From the NCBI RefSeq assembly GCF_019623905.1, contig NZ_CP069370.1, positions 372,001 to 436,000 of the forward strand: a stretch of DNA of 64,000 bases, written 5' to 3'. The translations under genes were made by a program, and so were the position numbers. The DNA is from Neotabrizicola shimadae. GTDB taxonomy: Bacteria; Pseudomonadota; Alphaproteobacteria; Rhodobacterales; Rhodobacteraceae. Under the pieces are notes generated by a model. That model had not been told where the DNA came from. It did no database searches and worked only from the letters and a program-made list of their open reading frames with translations. Of the stretch, positions 20,086-28,385 are shown in pieces. Position 1 is the stretch's first letter. The number at the start of each line of letters is the position of its first letter.

Positions 20086-20768
20086 CCGCGCCGCTCTCCC
20101 GCCGCGAACAGAACCGCCAGTCGCGCGAACGCCGCATCCTCGACGCCGCGCTCCGCGTCTTCTCCTCGATGGGCTACAGCGGCACCACGATGGATGCCGT
20201 CGCCGCCGAAGCCGGCCTGTCCAAGCCCACGCTCTACCAGTACTTCCCCAGCAAGGAGCAGCTCTTCCAGGAGATGATGCTCGCGCAGCGCGACCAGATG
20301 CTCGACATGTTCCAGCATCCCTCGCCTGACGGCATGGTGCACGAGCTGCTCGCCTTCGCCTGGGCCTATGCCGGCGTGGTGATGCGCCCCGACATGCTCT
20401 CGCTCGCCCGGCTCATCATCGGCGAAGTCAGCCGCTTCCCCGAAATCGGCCGCGCCTACCAGGCTTCCGGCCCCGACAAGCTTCTGCGCGGCATCATCGA
20501 CTACCTCGTCGCGCAGCGCGCCGCCGGCCGGCTCACCTTCGACGACGGCGAACTGGCCGCGCAGGATCTCTGGGGCCTCATCCTTTCGGCCCCCCGCACC
20601 CAGGCGCTCTACCTGCCCGACGACCAGCCGACGCAGGCCCAGCTTGGCCGCTACATCTCGAACGGGCTCAGCGTCTTCCTGCGCGCCTATTCCACCGATC
20701 CGGCCACCGATCTCAACCGCCTGAAGGCGCTGGAACGCGCCAGGGCCACGACAGGGAACAGGGAATGA
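20082..20768 (+). CDS. TetR/AcrR-family transcriptional regulator
   Basis: This is a 228-residue repressor-type regulator. The N-terminal HTH is clear (RERRILDAALRVFSSMGYSG, TTMDAVAAEAGLSKPTLYQYFPSKEQLF, about 15-62); the C-terminal ligand domain looks like the AefR-type (LSLARLIIGEVSRFPEIG). ATG at 20082 overlaps the hydrolase stop (ATGA), and its own stop overlaps the next start (ATGA), so it is made with the pathway enzymes. Likely operators are the palindromes at 16341-16378 or 22646-22663. Confidence 0.9.
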   Translation: MTAPLSRREQNRQSRERRILDAALRVFSSMGYSGTTMDAVAAEAGLSKPTLYQYFPSKEQLFQEMMLAQRDQMLDMFQHPSPDGMVHELLAFAWAYAGVVMRPDMLSLARLIIGEVSRFPEIGRAYQASGPDKLLRGIIDYLVAQRAAGRLTFDDGELAAQDLWGLILSAPRTQALYLPDDQPTQAQLGRYISNGLSVFLRAYSTDPATDLNRLKALERARATTGNRE

Positions 20769-22105
20769 CCTTCGACGACTACCTCGCCGATCCCGCAAGC
20801 CGTTTTGCCACGGTGGCGATGGCCGATACCAACGGGCTCCTGCGCGGGCAGATGGTATCGCTCTCCAGCCTCAAGGGCATCGCCAGGGCCGGCATGGGCA
20901 TGGCCCCGGCGCAGCTTGCGCTGGACCCGACCGACGTGCATCTCAACCTGCCCGGCGTGAACGACGACAGCGGAGACTTCCACGACGACCCGCTGAAGGT
21001 CGACCCCGCCACCGCCCGCCGCCTGCCCTGGTCCAAACCCGGCCACGACCTGCTGGTCCTGTCCAACTTCACCGGCGCCTCCGCCGAGCTCTGCCCCCGC
21101 TCGATCCTCACCCGCGTCCTCGCCCGCGCCGCCGAAGCCGGGTTCTTCCCGAAATACGGGATGGAACTGGAATACACACTCTTCGACGAAACCCCTGAAA
21201 GCGCCCGCGCCAAGGGCTACCGCAACCTCAAGCCCGCCACGCTGCACGCCAGCCACGACCTGATCCTCTACCAGGCCGTCCAGACCGAATGGTACGAAGC
21301 GCTGGCCGCCATCTGCGAGCCGCTGAAGATCAACCTCGCCAAGATGCACGAGGAAATCGGCGCCGGCTTCATGGAATGCTGCATCGGCGCGGGCGAGGGG
21401 CTTGAACCGGCCGACCAGCTCGTGCTGCTCAAGAACTTCCTGCGCGCCCTGGCGCTGCGGCAGGGCAAGTCCGTCACCTTCATGCCGCGCTGGAACGAAC
21501 AGGCCGACAGCCAGTCGATCCACCTGCACATCAGCCTGAAGGACAAGTCGGGCACCCCGGTCTTCTGGGATGCGGCCGGCAAGAACGGCGTTAGCCAGAC
21601 CTTCCGCCACTTCCTCGGCGGCCTGCAGAAATACATCGGCGACATGACGCTGGTGTTCCAGCCCACGGTGAACAGCTACCGCCGCTTCGCCCCCGGCACC
21701 TTCGCGCCGCCCGGCCTGACCTGGGGCTATGAAAATCGCACCACCTGCTTCCGCCTCGTCGGCCACGATCCGGGCTCGCTGCGCGTGGAAAACCGCCTGC
21801 CGGGCGCCGATTCCAATCCCTACCTCACCGCCGCCGCCACCATCGCGGCCGGTGTCGCAGGCATCCTGGAAAAGGCCGAACCCGAGGCAGAGGTCATCGG
21901 CTCCGGCTATGCCCAGGAACCTGCGCGCGACTTCGCCCGCTCCATGCCCGAGGCGATCGACCGCCTGAAAGCCTCGGATTTCGCGCGCGACTGGCTCGGT
22001 CCCCGCTTTGTCGAGGGCTTCACCGCCACGCGCCAAAGCCAGTACGACGAATTCCGCCGCAAGGTGCCGGATGTCGAACTGGAACGCTTCTTCGACCTGG
22101 GGTGA
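20765..22105 (+). CDS. Glutamine-synthetase-family ligase (probable gamma-glutamyl-amine synthetase)
   Basis: This 446-residue protein has the GS fold: N-terminal beta-grasp (about 1-110) and catalytic domain with metal-ligand motif YGMELEYTLFDE, ENRTTCFRLVG and the RLPGADSNPYL motif (from about residue 341). The adenylylation Tyr region of GlnA is not evident and the protein lies in a catabolic cluster with an amine/amino-acid permease, so it resembles PuuA/IpuC-type enzymes that attach glutamate to an amine, rather than housekeeping GlnA. It overlaps tetR by ATGA. The acceptor amine is unknown. Confidence 0.85.
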   Translation: MTFDDYLADPASRFATVAMADTNGLLRGQMVSLSSLKGIARAGMGMAPAQLALDPTDVHLNLPGVNDDSGDFHDDPLKVDPATARRLPWSKPGHDLLVLSNFTGASAELCPRSILTRVLARAAEAGFFPKYGMELEYTLFDETPESARAKGYRNLKPATLHASHDLILYQAVQTEWYEALAAICEPLKINLAKMHEEIGAGFMECCIGAGEGLEPADQLVLLKNFLRALALRQGKSVTFMPRWNEQADSQSIHLHISLKDKSGTPVFWDAAGKNGVSQTFRHFLGGLQKYIGDMTLVFQPTVNSYRRFAPGTFAPPGLTWGYENRTTCFRLVGHDPGSLRVENRLPGADSNPYLTAAATIAAGVAGILEKAEPEAEVIGSGYAQEPARDFARSMPEAIDRLKASDFARDWLGPRFVEGFTATRQSQYDEFRRKVPDVELERFFDLG

Positions 22106-22109
22106 TCCG

Positions 22110-22628
22110 ATGACATCCGCACTGCGCGCAGACTTCCTCGAAGGCATGAGCCGGGCGGCGACCTTCGTGGCCGTGGCCACCACCGATGGCGAGGCCGGGC
22201 GCTATGGCGTCACCATCTCCTCGCTCACCTCGGTTTCGGCCGACGGCGACCACCCCTCGCTGCTCGCCTGCATCCACCATCTCTCCCCGGCGGCGGCGGC
22301 GATCCTGAAGAACCGCGCCTTCTGCGCCAACCTCCTGCACGAAGACCAGAAAGCCGTCTCCGACCTCTTCGCCGGGCGCGGCCAGCCCGGCGACCATGCC
22401 GCCCGCTTCGACCGCGCTGCCTGGACGCCCGGCCCGCACCGCCAGCCCATGATCGACGGCGCCACCGCCGCCTTCGAATGTCGCCTGGCCACCGCGCTCC
22501 TGTGGGAGACGCATTACATCATCGTCGGCCGCGTCACCCATGTTGCGCTGTCCGACAGCCCCGCCGCGCTCCTCTACGGCCAGCGCGCCTATCGCCGGGC
22601 GGTTCACCTGCCGCCCGCGGACCCCTGA
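22110..22628 (+). CDS. Flavin reductase (HpaC-like)
   Basis: This 172-residue protein belongs to the split-barrel flavin reductase family that supplies reduced FMN/FAD to partner monooxygenases. Typical features are VTISSLTSVSADGDHPSLLACI (flavin-phosphate and isoalloxazine loop), FCANLLHEDQ and the C-terminal HYIIVGRVTHV. The start at 22110 lies 4 bp after the GS-like stop, and the usual reductase length is about 160-180. Its presence is the main argument that the 17448-18791 flavoprotein is a two-component oxygenase. Confidence 0.88.
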   Translation: MTSALRADFLEGMSRAATFVAVATTDGEAGRYGVTISSLTSVSADGDHPSLLACIHHLSPAAAAILKNRAFCANLLHEDQKAVSDLFAGRGQPGDHAARFDRAAWTPGPHRQPMIDGATAAFECRLATALLWETHYIIVGRVTHVALSDSPAALLYGQRAYRRAVHLPPADP

Positions 22629-22645
22629 AAAAGGTCTCAAGAGAA

Positions 22646-22663
22646 TAGTTGATAAAGCAACTA
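22646..22663. promoter_or_regulatory. Candidate operator upstream of the permease gene
   Basis: A perfect inverted repeat TAGTTG-N6-CAACTA lies in the only AT-rich patch of the cluster (22630-22680), 74 bp before the permease start and 18 bp after the flavin-reductase stop. It suggests the permease has its own regulated promoter. A GTATCCACG near 22675 resembles a DnaA box by chance only. Confidence 0.4.
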
Positions 22664-22736
22664 ATTGGTGAATAGTGTATCCACGAATGAAGAAAGAGGC
22701 GGGCAACACACCCGCCCATCCAACCAGGAGAGGGAA

Positions 22737-24179
22737 ATGACAGATACATCCGGGCTGGGCGCGAACCAGCTCAAGAAGAACTCGCTCGGCCTTCTGGCCG
22801 TGACCTTCATGGTCGTCTCGGCCGCTTCGCCGCTGACGGGGGTGGCGGGCGCCATGCCGCTCGCCTTCCTCTTGGGCAACGGCACCGGGGTTCCGGCCAT
22901 GTTCATCGTCATCACCGCGCTGATGCTGGCCTTCGCGGTCGGCTACGTGGCGATGGCCAGACATGTGAAGAACGCCGGCGCCTTCTATGCCTATGCCGCG
23001 CGCGGGCTCGGTGGCCATGTCGGCGGCGCCGTGGCGATCCTCGCGCTCTTGTCCTACAACTGCATGCAGTTCGGCCTGATCGGCCTGTTCGGCGGCGTGG
23101 CCTCGGGCGTGTTCGGCGGCTTCGGCATCGTTCTGCCCTGGTGGGGCTGGAGCCTGATCGCCCTCATCCTCGTCGGCTTCCTCGGCTATCGCCAGGTCGA
23201 TCTTTCGGCCAAGGTGATGATCGTTCTGGTGGCGCTGGAATATCTCATCGTGCTCGTGGTCGATTTCGCGATCCTCGGCCAGGGCGGCGCCAACGGGCTT
23301 GCCTTCCCGATGTTCGACTCCTCGGCCTTCTTCTCGGGCTCGCTGACCGCCGCCGTGCTGTTCTGCCTCGGCTGCTTCATCGGCTTCGAGGCGACGACGA
23401 TCTATGCCGAAGAAGCCCGCGATCCCGACCGCACCATCCCGCGCGCGACCTATCTCTCCGTGCTGGCGATCGGCATCTTCTTCATCTTCACCACCTGGCT
23501 GATGATCGTCGGCGTCGGCGCCGAAAACCTCCTGCCCACGCTGGGTGGCATGGCCGATCCGACCGTGTTCTTCTTCGATCTCGCCGGCCAGTATGCCGGC
23601 GGAACCGTGGCGAACATCACCGGCATCCTCTTCGTGACCGGCCTCTTTGCCGCGCTCTCGGCCTTCCACAACTACATCGCCCGCTATTCCTATGTTGCCG
23701 GGCGCGACGGTCTTCTGCCTGCCGCCTTCGGCCGCACCCATGACCAGCACCTCAGCCCGCATATCGGCTCGGTGGTGCAAAGCATCGGCGCGCTCATCAT
23801 CCTGGCGGTGTTTGCGGGCCTCGGCCTCGACCCGGTGCTGAACATGTTCACCTGGATCAGCCAGATCGGCACGCTTGGCGTTCTCGCCATGATGACGATC
23901 ACCTCGCTCTCGGTCATGGCCTTCTTCCGCCAGCCCGGCCAGCAAGAGGGCGCGATGGCCGCGGTGATCCTGCCGCTCGTGACCGGCGTGGTGATGGCCT
24001 CGCTCTATGTCTACATCTTCGTCAACTTCGGCGATCTGACCGGCACCACCGGCGGTGCGCTCAGCTGGATCCTGCCGCTCCTGACGGTGATCGCCGCCGT
24101 GCTGGGCCATTTCATCGCAGCGGGCCTCAAGGCCCGCTCCCCCGCCCGGTTCGAGGCCATGGGCCAGAACCAGTTCTGA
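22737..24179 (+). CDS. APC-family amino acid/amine permease
   Basis: This 480-residue inner-membrane transporter has about 12 hydrophobic segments. The N-terminus LKKNSLGLLAVTFMVVSAASPLTGVAGAMPLAF and FIGFEATTIYAEEARDPDRTIPRATYLS are the APC signatures (helix-1 loop and the E-E-A-R-x-P motif). The family imports amino acids, polyamines and related amines by cation symport. ATG at 22737 follows GGAGAGGG. With a GS-like ligase in the same cluster, the pair recalls the PuuP-PuuA arrangement for putrescine, implying that the cluster's growth substrate is an amine or amino acid. Confidence 0.9.
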   Translation: MTDTSGLGANQLKKNSLGLLAVTFMVVSAASPLTGVAGAMPLAFLLGNGTGVPAMFIVITALMLAFAVGYVAMARHVKNAGAFYAYAARGLGGHVGGAVAILALLSYNCMQFGLIGLFGGVASGVFGGFGIVLPWWGWSLIALILVGFLGYRQVDLSAKVMIVLVALEYLIVLVVDFAILGQGGANGLAFPMFDSSAFFSGSLTAAVLFCLGCFIGFEATTIYAEEARDPDRTIPRATYLSVLAIGIFFIFTTWLMIVGVGAENLLPTLGGMADPTVFFFDLAGQYAGGTVANITGILFVTGLFAALSAFHNYIARYSYVAGRDGLLPAAFGRTHDQHLSPHIGSVVQSIGALIILAVFAGLGLDPVLNMFTWISQIGTLGVLAMMTITSLSVMAFFRQPGQQEGAMAAVILPLVTGVVMASLYVYIFVNFGDLTGTTGGALSWILPLLTVIAAVLGHFIAAGLKARSPARFEAMGQNQF

Positions 24180-24185
24180 ACCAAA

Positions 24186-24212
24186 GGCGCCGCGGGCCCG
24201 TCCCGCGGCGCC
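24186..24212 (+). terminator. Hairpin after the permease gene
   Basis: GGCGCCGCGGG and its perfect complement (11-bp stem, 5-nt loop) start 6 bp after the permease stop. It lacks a T-run but ends the catabolic cluster. Confidence 0.65.
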
Positions 24213-24285
24213 TCCCCCGGCCCGGCAGGGCAGGGGATTGGACTTCGCCAGCCGCGCGCCGACGCCCCGCGTCCGGCAGGCAATC

Positions 24286-24360
24286 GTTAAGTCCAAGTTA
24301 ATCCGACTTCGCAACCCATTGATTTTGTTATATCCAGGATAGCGTCCGAGCTCGGACGCC
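24286..24360 (-). repeat. 75-bp intergenic repeat, copy B
   Basis: This copy has the same layout as copy A: an 18-bp palindrome core GCGTCCGAGCTCGGACGC (24342-24359), then GGAT, AATCAATGGGTTG and TTAACTTGGACTTAACG on the minus strand. It is oriented against both neighbours (permease and murD are on the plus strand), so unlike the other copies it does not sit at the 3' end of a co-oriented gene. It lies between the catabolic cluster and murD. Confidence 0.85.
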
Positions 24361-24419
24361 CCCTTCCGTCCGGGGCCAAACTCCCCTATCCCAAGGGGGC
24401 AAGGATAAGGGAGGGCAGC

Positions 24420-25823
24420 ATGATCCCGGTCAGGGGCTATCAAGGGCAGAAGGTGGCGGTCCTCGGGCTGGGCCGGTCGGGGCTGGCCACGGCCCGGGCG
24501 CTGGCCGCCGGCGGGGCCGAGGCCCTCCTGTGGGACGACAGCCCCGAAGCCCGCGCCAAGGCCGAGGCCGAGGGCTTCTCCCTGACCGACCTGACCCGCG
24601 CCACCGCCCTCGACGGGGTCGCGGCCCTCGTCACCTCCCCCGGCATCCCCCACCTCTTCCCCAGGCCCCACCCCATCATCGCCCGCGCCCTCGAGGCGGG
24701 CGTCCCCGTGGACAACGATATCGGCCTCTTCTTCCGCTCCTGGGCCACCCCCGACTGGGACCGCTTCGACACGCCCCCCCGGGCGGTCTGCATCACCGGC
24801 TCCAACGGCAAGTCCACCACGACGGCCCTGATCCACCACATCCTCCAGGTCGCCGGCCGCCCCACCCAGATGGCCGGCAACATCGGCCGCGGCGTGCTGG
24901 ACATCGACCCGCCCCAGGACGGCGAGGTCGTGGTGCTGGAGCTCTCCTCCTACCAGACCGACCTCGCCCGCGCCCTGACCCCCGACGTCGCGGTCTTCAC
25001 GAACCTCTCCCCCGACCACCTCGACCGCCACGGCGGCATGGGCGGCTACCTCGCCGCCAAGGCCCGCCTCTTCACCGCCGGCGGCCCCGACCGCGCCGTG
25101 ATCGGCGTGGACGAGGTCGAGGGCCGCTTCCTCGCCGACCAGATCGGCCAGGGCCCGCAGGACGACCGGGTAATCCGCATCTCCTCGGGCACCAAGCTGG
25201 AAGGCTTCGGCTGGTCGGTCTTCGCCCGTAAGGGGTTCCTTTCCGAATGGCGCAAGGGCCGGCAGATGGCGTCCATCGACCTGCGCGAGGTCAAGGGTCT
25301 CCCCGGCGCCCACAACCACCAGAACGCCTGCGCCGCCTATGCCGCCTGCCGGTCCCTCGGCGTGGCACCCAAGTTGATCGAGCAGGCGCTCCACTCCTTC
25401 GCGGGCCTGCCCCACCGCAGCCAGCTGGTCGGCGAGCGGAATGGGGTCCGCTTCGTGAACGACAGCAAGGCCACAAACGTGGACGCCGCGGCCAAGGCGC
25501 TGCAGGCCTTCCCGAAGATCCGCTGGATCGCCGGTGGCCTCGGCAAGGAGGGCGGCATCGCCGCGCTGCAGCCCCTGCTGGGCGCCGTGGTGAAGGCCTA
25601 TCTCATCGGCCACAGCGCCCGCGACTTCGCGCTCCAGATCGGCGAGACCCCCCACGAAATCTGCGAGACCATGGAGCGTGCCGTGGCGCGGGCGGCGGAG
25701 GAGGCGCAGCCGGGGGAGGTGGTGCTGCTGGCGCCGGCGGCGGCCAGCTTTGACCAGTATCCGAACTTCGAGAAGCGGGGCGAGGACTTCACGGCGCGGG
25801 TCAGGGCCTTGACGGGCGGCTGA
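24420..25823 (+). CDS. murD: UDP-N-acetylmuramoyl-L-alanine--D-glutamate ligase
   Basis: MurD adds D-glutamate to UDP-MurNAc-L-Ala in the cytoplasm during peptidoglycan synthesis. The 467 residues comprise an N-terminal Rossmann-like domain ([17 protein letters not shown]), the ATP-binding domain (GSNGKST, 127-133; [20 protein letters not shown]) and a C-terminal domain ([22 protein letters not shown]). It is usually embedded in the dcw cell-wall cluster but here stands alone. Codon ends change sharply within the gene: mainly GCC/CTC/ACC up to about 25670, then GCG/CTG/CCG to the stop. Confidence 0.95.
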   Translation: MIPVRGYQGQKVAVLGLGRSGLATARALAAGGAEALLWDDSPEARAKAEAEGFSLTDLTRATALDGVAALVTSPGIPHLFPRPHPIIARALEAGVPVDNDIGLFFRSWATPDWDRFDTPPRAVCITGSNGKSTTTALIHHILQVAGRPTQMAGNIGRGVLDIDPPQDGEVVVLELSSYQTDLARALTPDVAVFTNLSPDHLDRHGGMGGYLAAKARLFTAGGPDRAVIGVDEVEGRFLADQIGQGPQDDRVIRISSGTKLEGFGWSVFARKGFLSEWRKGRQMASIDLREVKGLPGAHNHQNACAAYAACRSLGVAPKLIEQALHSFAGLPHRSQLVGERNGVRFVNDSKATNVDAAAKALQAFPKIRWIAGGLGKEGGIAALQPLLGAVVKAYLIGHSARDFALQIGETPHEICETMERAVARAAEEAQPGEVVLLAPAAASFDQYPNFEKRGEDFTARVRALTGG

Positions 25824-25886
25824 ACCGCCGGGCGGTTTGACATCCTGGCCGGGCCGCGTCAGCTTGCCGGCCAAAGGGAGGAGCCC

Positions 25887-26357
25887 ATGCACGGCCGCTG
25901 CACCTGCGGAGCGATCCGCTATCACCTCAAGCATCGCCCGCTTTTCGTTCATTGCTGTCACTGTACCTGGTGCCAGCGGGAGACCGGGTCGGCCTTTGCG
26001 TTGAACGCGATGATCGAGACCGAGATGATCGAGGTCACGGGCACGCCCGACATGGTGATGACCCCGTCGAACTCGGGCCGGGGGCAGGAGATCGCGCGGT
26101 GCCCGGCCTGCAGGGTGGCGCTGTTCAGCCATTATGCCGGGGCGGGGCGGGCTTTGGCCTTTGTCCGGGTGGGCACGCTGGACGAGCCGGGGGCGCTGCC
26201 GCCGGATGTCCATATCTTTGCCGCTTCGAAGCAGGCCTGGGTCGAGTTGGACGACAGGGTGCCGGTGGTTCCGGAGTATTATGACCGGCGGGAGCTTTGG
26301 CCGCAGTGGGCGCTGGACCGTTGGCAGGCGATGAAGGACCGGGCCAGTGGAAGCTGA
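25887..26357 (+). CDS. GFA (CENP-V/S-hydroxymethylglutathione synthase-like) family protein
   Basis: This small zinc protein of 156 residues belongs to the GFA family, whose founder was proposed to speed up conjugation of glutathione with formaldehyde. Zinc-binding cysteines are visible as C5-x-C7, the HCCHCTWCQ segment (C23, C24, C26, C29) and RCPACR near residue 73. The start follows GGGAGGAG. Most bacterial members have no tested function. It lies 63 bp after murD and is followed within 5 bp by repeat copy C. Confidence 0.88.
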   Translation: MHGRCTCGAIRYHLKHRPLFVHCCHCTWCQRETGSAFALNAMIETEMIEVTGTPDMVMTPSNSGRGQEIARCPACRVALFSHYAGAGRALAFVRVGTLDEPGALPPDVHIFAASKQAWVELDDRVPVVPEYYDRRELWPQWALDRWQAMKDRASGS

Positions 26358-26362
26358 GGGGA

Positions 26363-26438
26363 GGCGTCCGAGCTCGGACGCCTTGCCGGATTCAATGATT
26401 TCAACGGGTTGTCTGGGCGTCTTAACTTGGACTTAACG
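26363..26438 (+). repeat. 75-bp intergenic repeat, copy C
   Basis: The perfect 20-bp palindrome at 26363-26382 is followed by TTGCCGGATTCAATGATTTC, AACGGGTTG and TTAACTTGGACTTAACG. It begins 5 bp after the GFA stop and has the same orientation, so the palindrome could terminate that transcript. Copies B and C form an inverted pair around murD-GFA. Confidence 0.85.
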
Positions 26439-26450
26439 ATTGCGGCGTGA

Positions 26451-26479
26451 GGAGCGACGTTTCGTCGAAAGTTCGCTCC
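26451..26479. terminator. Inverted repeat between convergent GFA and ldh genes
   Basis: GGAGCGA and TCGCTCC enclose an inner TTTCG-T-CGAAA palindrome, giving a nested hairpin on either strand. It lies between repeat copy C and the end of ldh (26521) and may terminate either gene; no T-run is present. Confidence 0.45.
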
Positions 26480-26520
26480 TATCGGCTTTCGCAGGAAGGC
26501 GCGCGTCCCGGCGGGGTTCC

Positions 26521-27516
<996 letters not shown>

Positions 27517-28224
27517 CTATTCGATGTCTTCGCCGGGATCGACGCCCCAGAGCGCGTCTTCGGGGACCCAGCCCTTGTCGCCCTCGACCGAGATGCGGCA
27601 CCAGCCGTTCAGACATTCGACGACCTTGCCGATCACGCCCATTTCGGCCTGGAACAGCACATCGGCCCGCAAGTCGGGTTGGGCGCGAAATTCGGCCATG
27701 TCCTGTTCGACCATCACGGTGCGGACGCCGGAGAGGAGCGAGTAATGCACCCATCCGCCTTCGCCATCGGCATCTTCAATGCGGCGCCAGTGTTCGTATT
27801 CGGCGGTGATGCGCAGCGGCATCCCGGCGCGGGTGAAGACCCAGTCGATGCGGTGCGTGAGGCCGGGGCCGCGGCGGGCATTGCCTTCGCCTGTCTTGAG
27901 CGAGACGAAGCGGGGGAGCGGCAGGTTGGTGACAGCGCCGCGCGAGGGGTCGCGCGCCGGTTCCTGCGGCTTGGCAGAAGCGGTGGGTTCGGCGGCGGGC
28001 GCGGGGGCGGCGAGCGCCACGGGTTCGGCCGGGGCGGGGGCCGAGACCTGGATGGCGGCCTTGACGGCAGGGGGAAGCTGGTCCGGTGGAGGGGTGGCCG
28101 CCACGGCCTGCGCGAGCGGGGCCGTCAGACCCTGCGTCTGTGCCTGCTGCATCATGCCAGGAAGCGTCAGCGCACAGACCACTGCCGTAGCCCCGCCTGC
28201 CGCGATCCATCGCGCCTTGCCCAT
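27517..28224 (-). CDS. Exported SH3-domain protein
   Basis: This is a predicted periplasmic or envelope protein of 235 residues. The N-terminus (GKARWIAAGGATAVVCALTLPG) is a signal peptide or anchor; residues 35-95 are an Ala/Pro-rich linker; from about 100 onward are two bacterial SH3-like repeats (LPRFVSLKTGEGNARRGPGLTHRIDWVF and DLRADVLFQAEMGVIGKVVECLNGWCRISV). Such domains bind cell-wall peptides. It is divergent from the dehydrogenase at 28386 and may share a promoter interval of 161 bp. Function is otherwise unknown. Confidence 0.85.
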   Translation of the reverse strand: MGKARWIAAGGATAVVCALTLPGMMQQAQTQGLTAPLAQAVAATPPPDQLPPAVKAAIQVSAPAPAEPVALAAPAPAAEPTASAKPQEPARDPSRGAVTNLPLPRFVSLKTGEGNARRGPGLTHRIDWVFTRAGMPLRITAEYEHWRRIEDADGEGGWVHYSLLSGVRTVMVEQDMAEFRAQPDLRADVLFQAEMGVIGKVVECLNGWCRISVEGDKGWVPEDALWGVDPGEDIE

Positions 28225-28385
28225 GCCTCACCGCCTGTCATGTGGCGCCCTTGAGAGGGTCGCCCACTGCCGCCCATCCGGGCCGCCATGCGACACCGGA
28301 CACCTCTTCCGGGGCTTGTGGATCGCCCCGCTTGCCGTCACTTTGCCATCCGAGGCCCTGAGAGGGAAGCAGGAGGAGAGCGCCG

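Noticed and set aside
22665-22690. DnaA-box-like GTATCCACG suggesting a replication origin near the skew switch
   Set aside because: Only one imperfect match was seen, 3 kb from the skew change, with no box cluster or origin genes.
22020-26213. Minus-strand open frame of nearly 1400 codons
   Set aside because: It runs antisense to flavin reductase, permease, murD and part of the GFA gene, all with clear family motifs. The translation is His/Gly/Glu-rich with no domain. It results from high GC.
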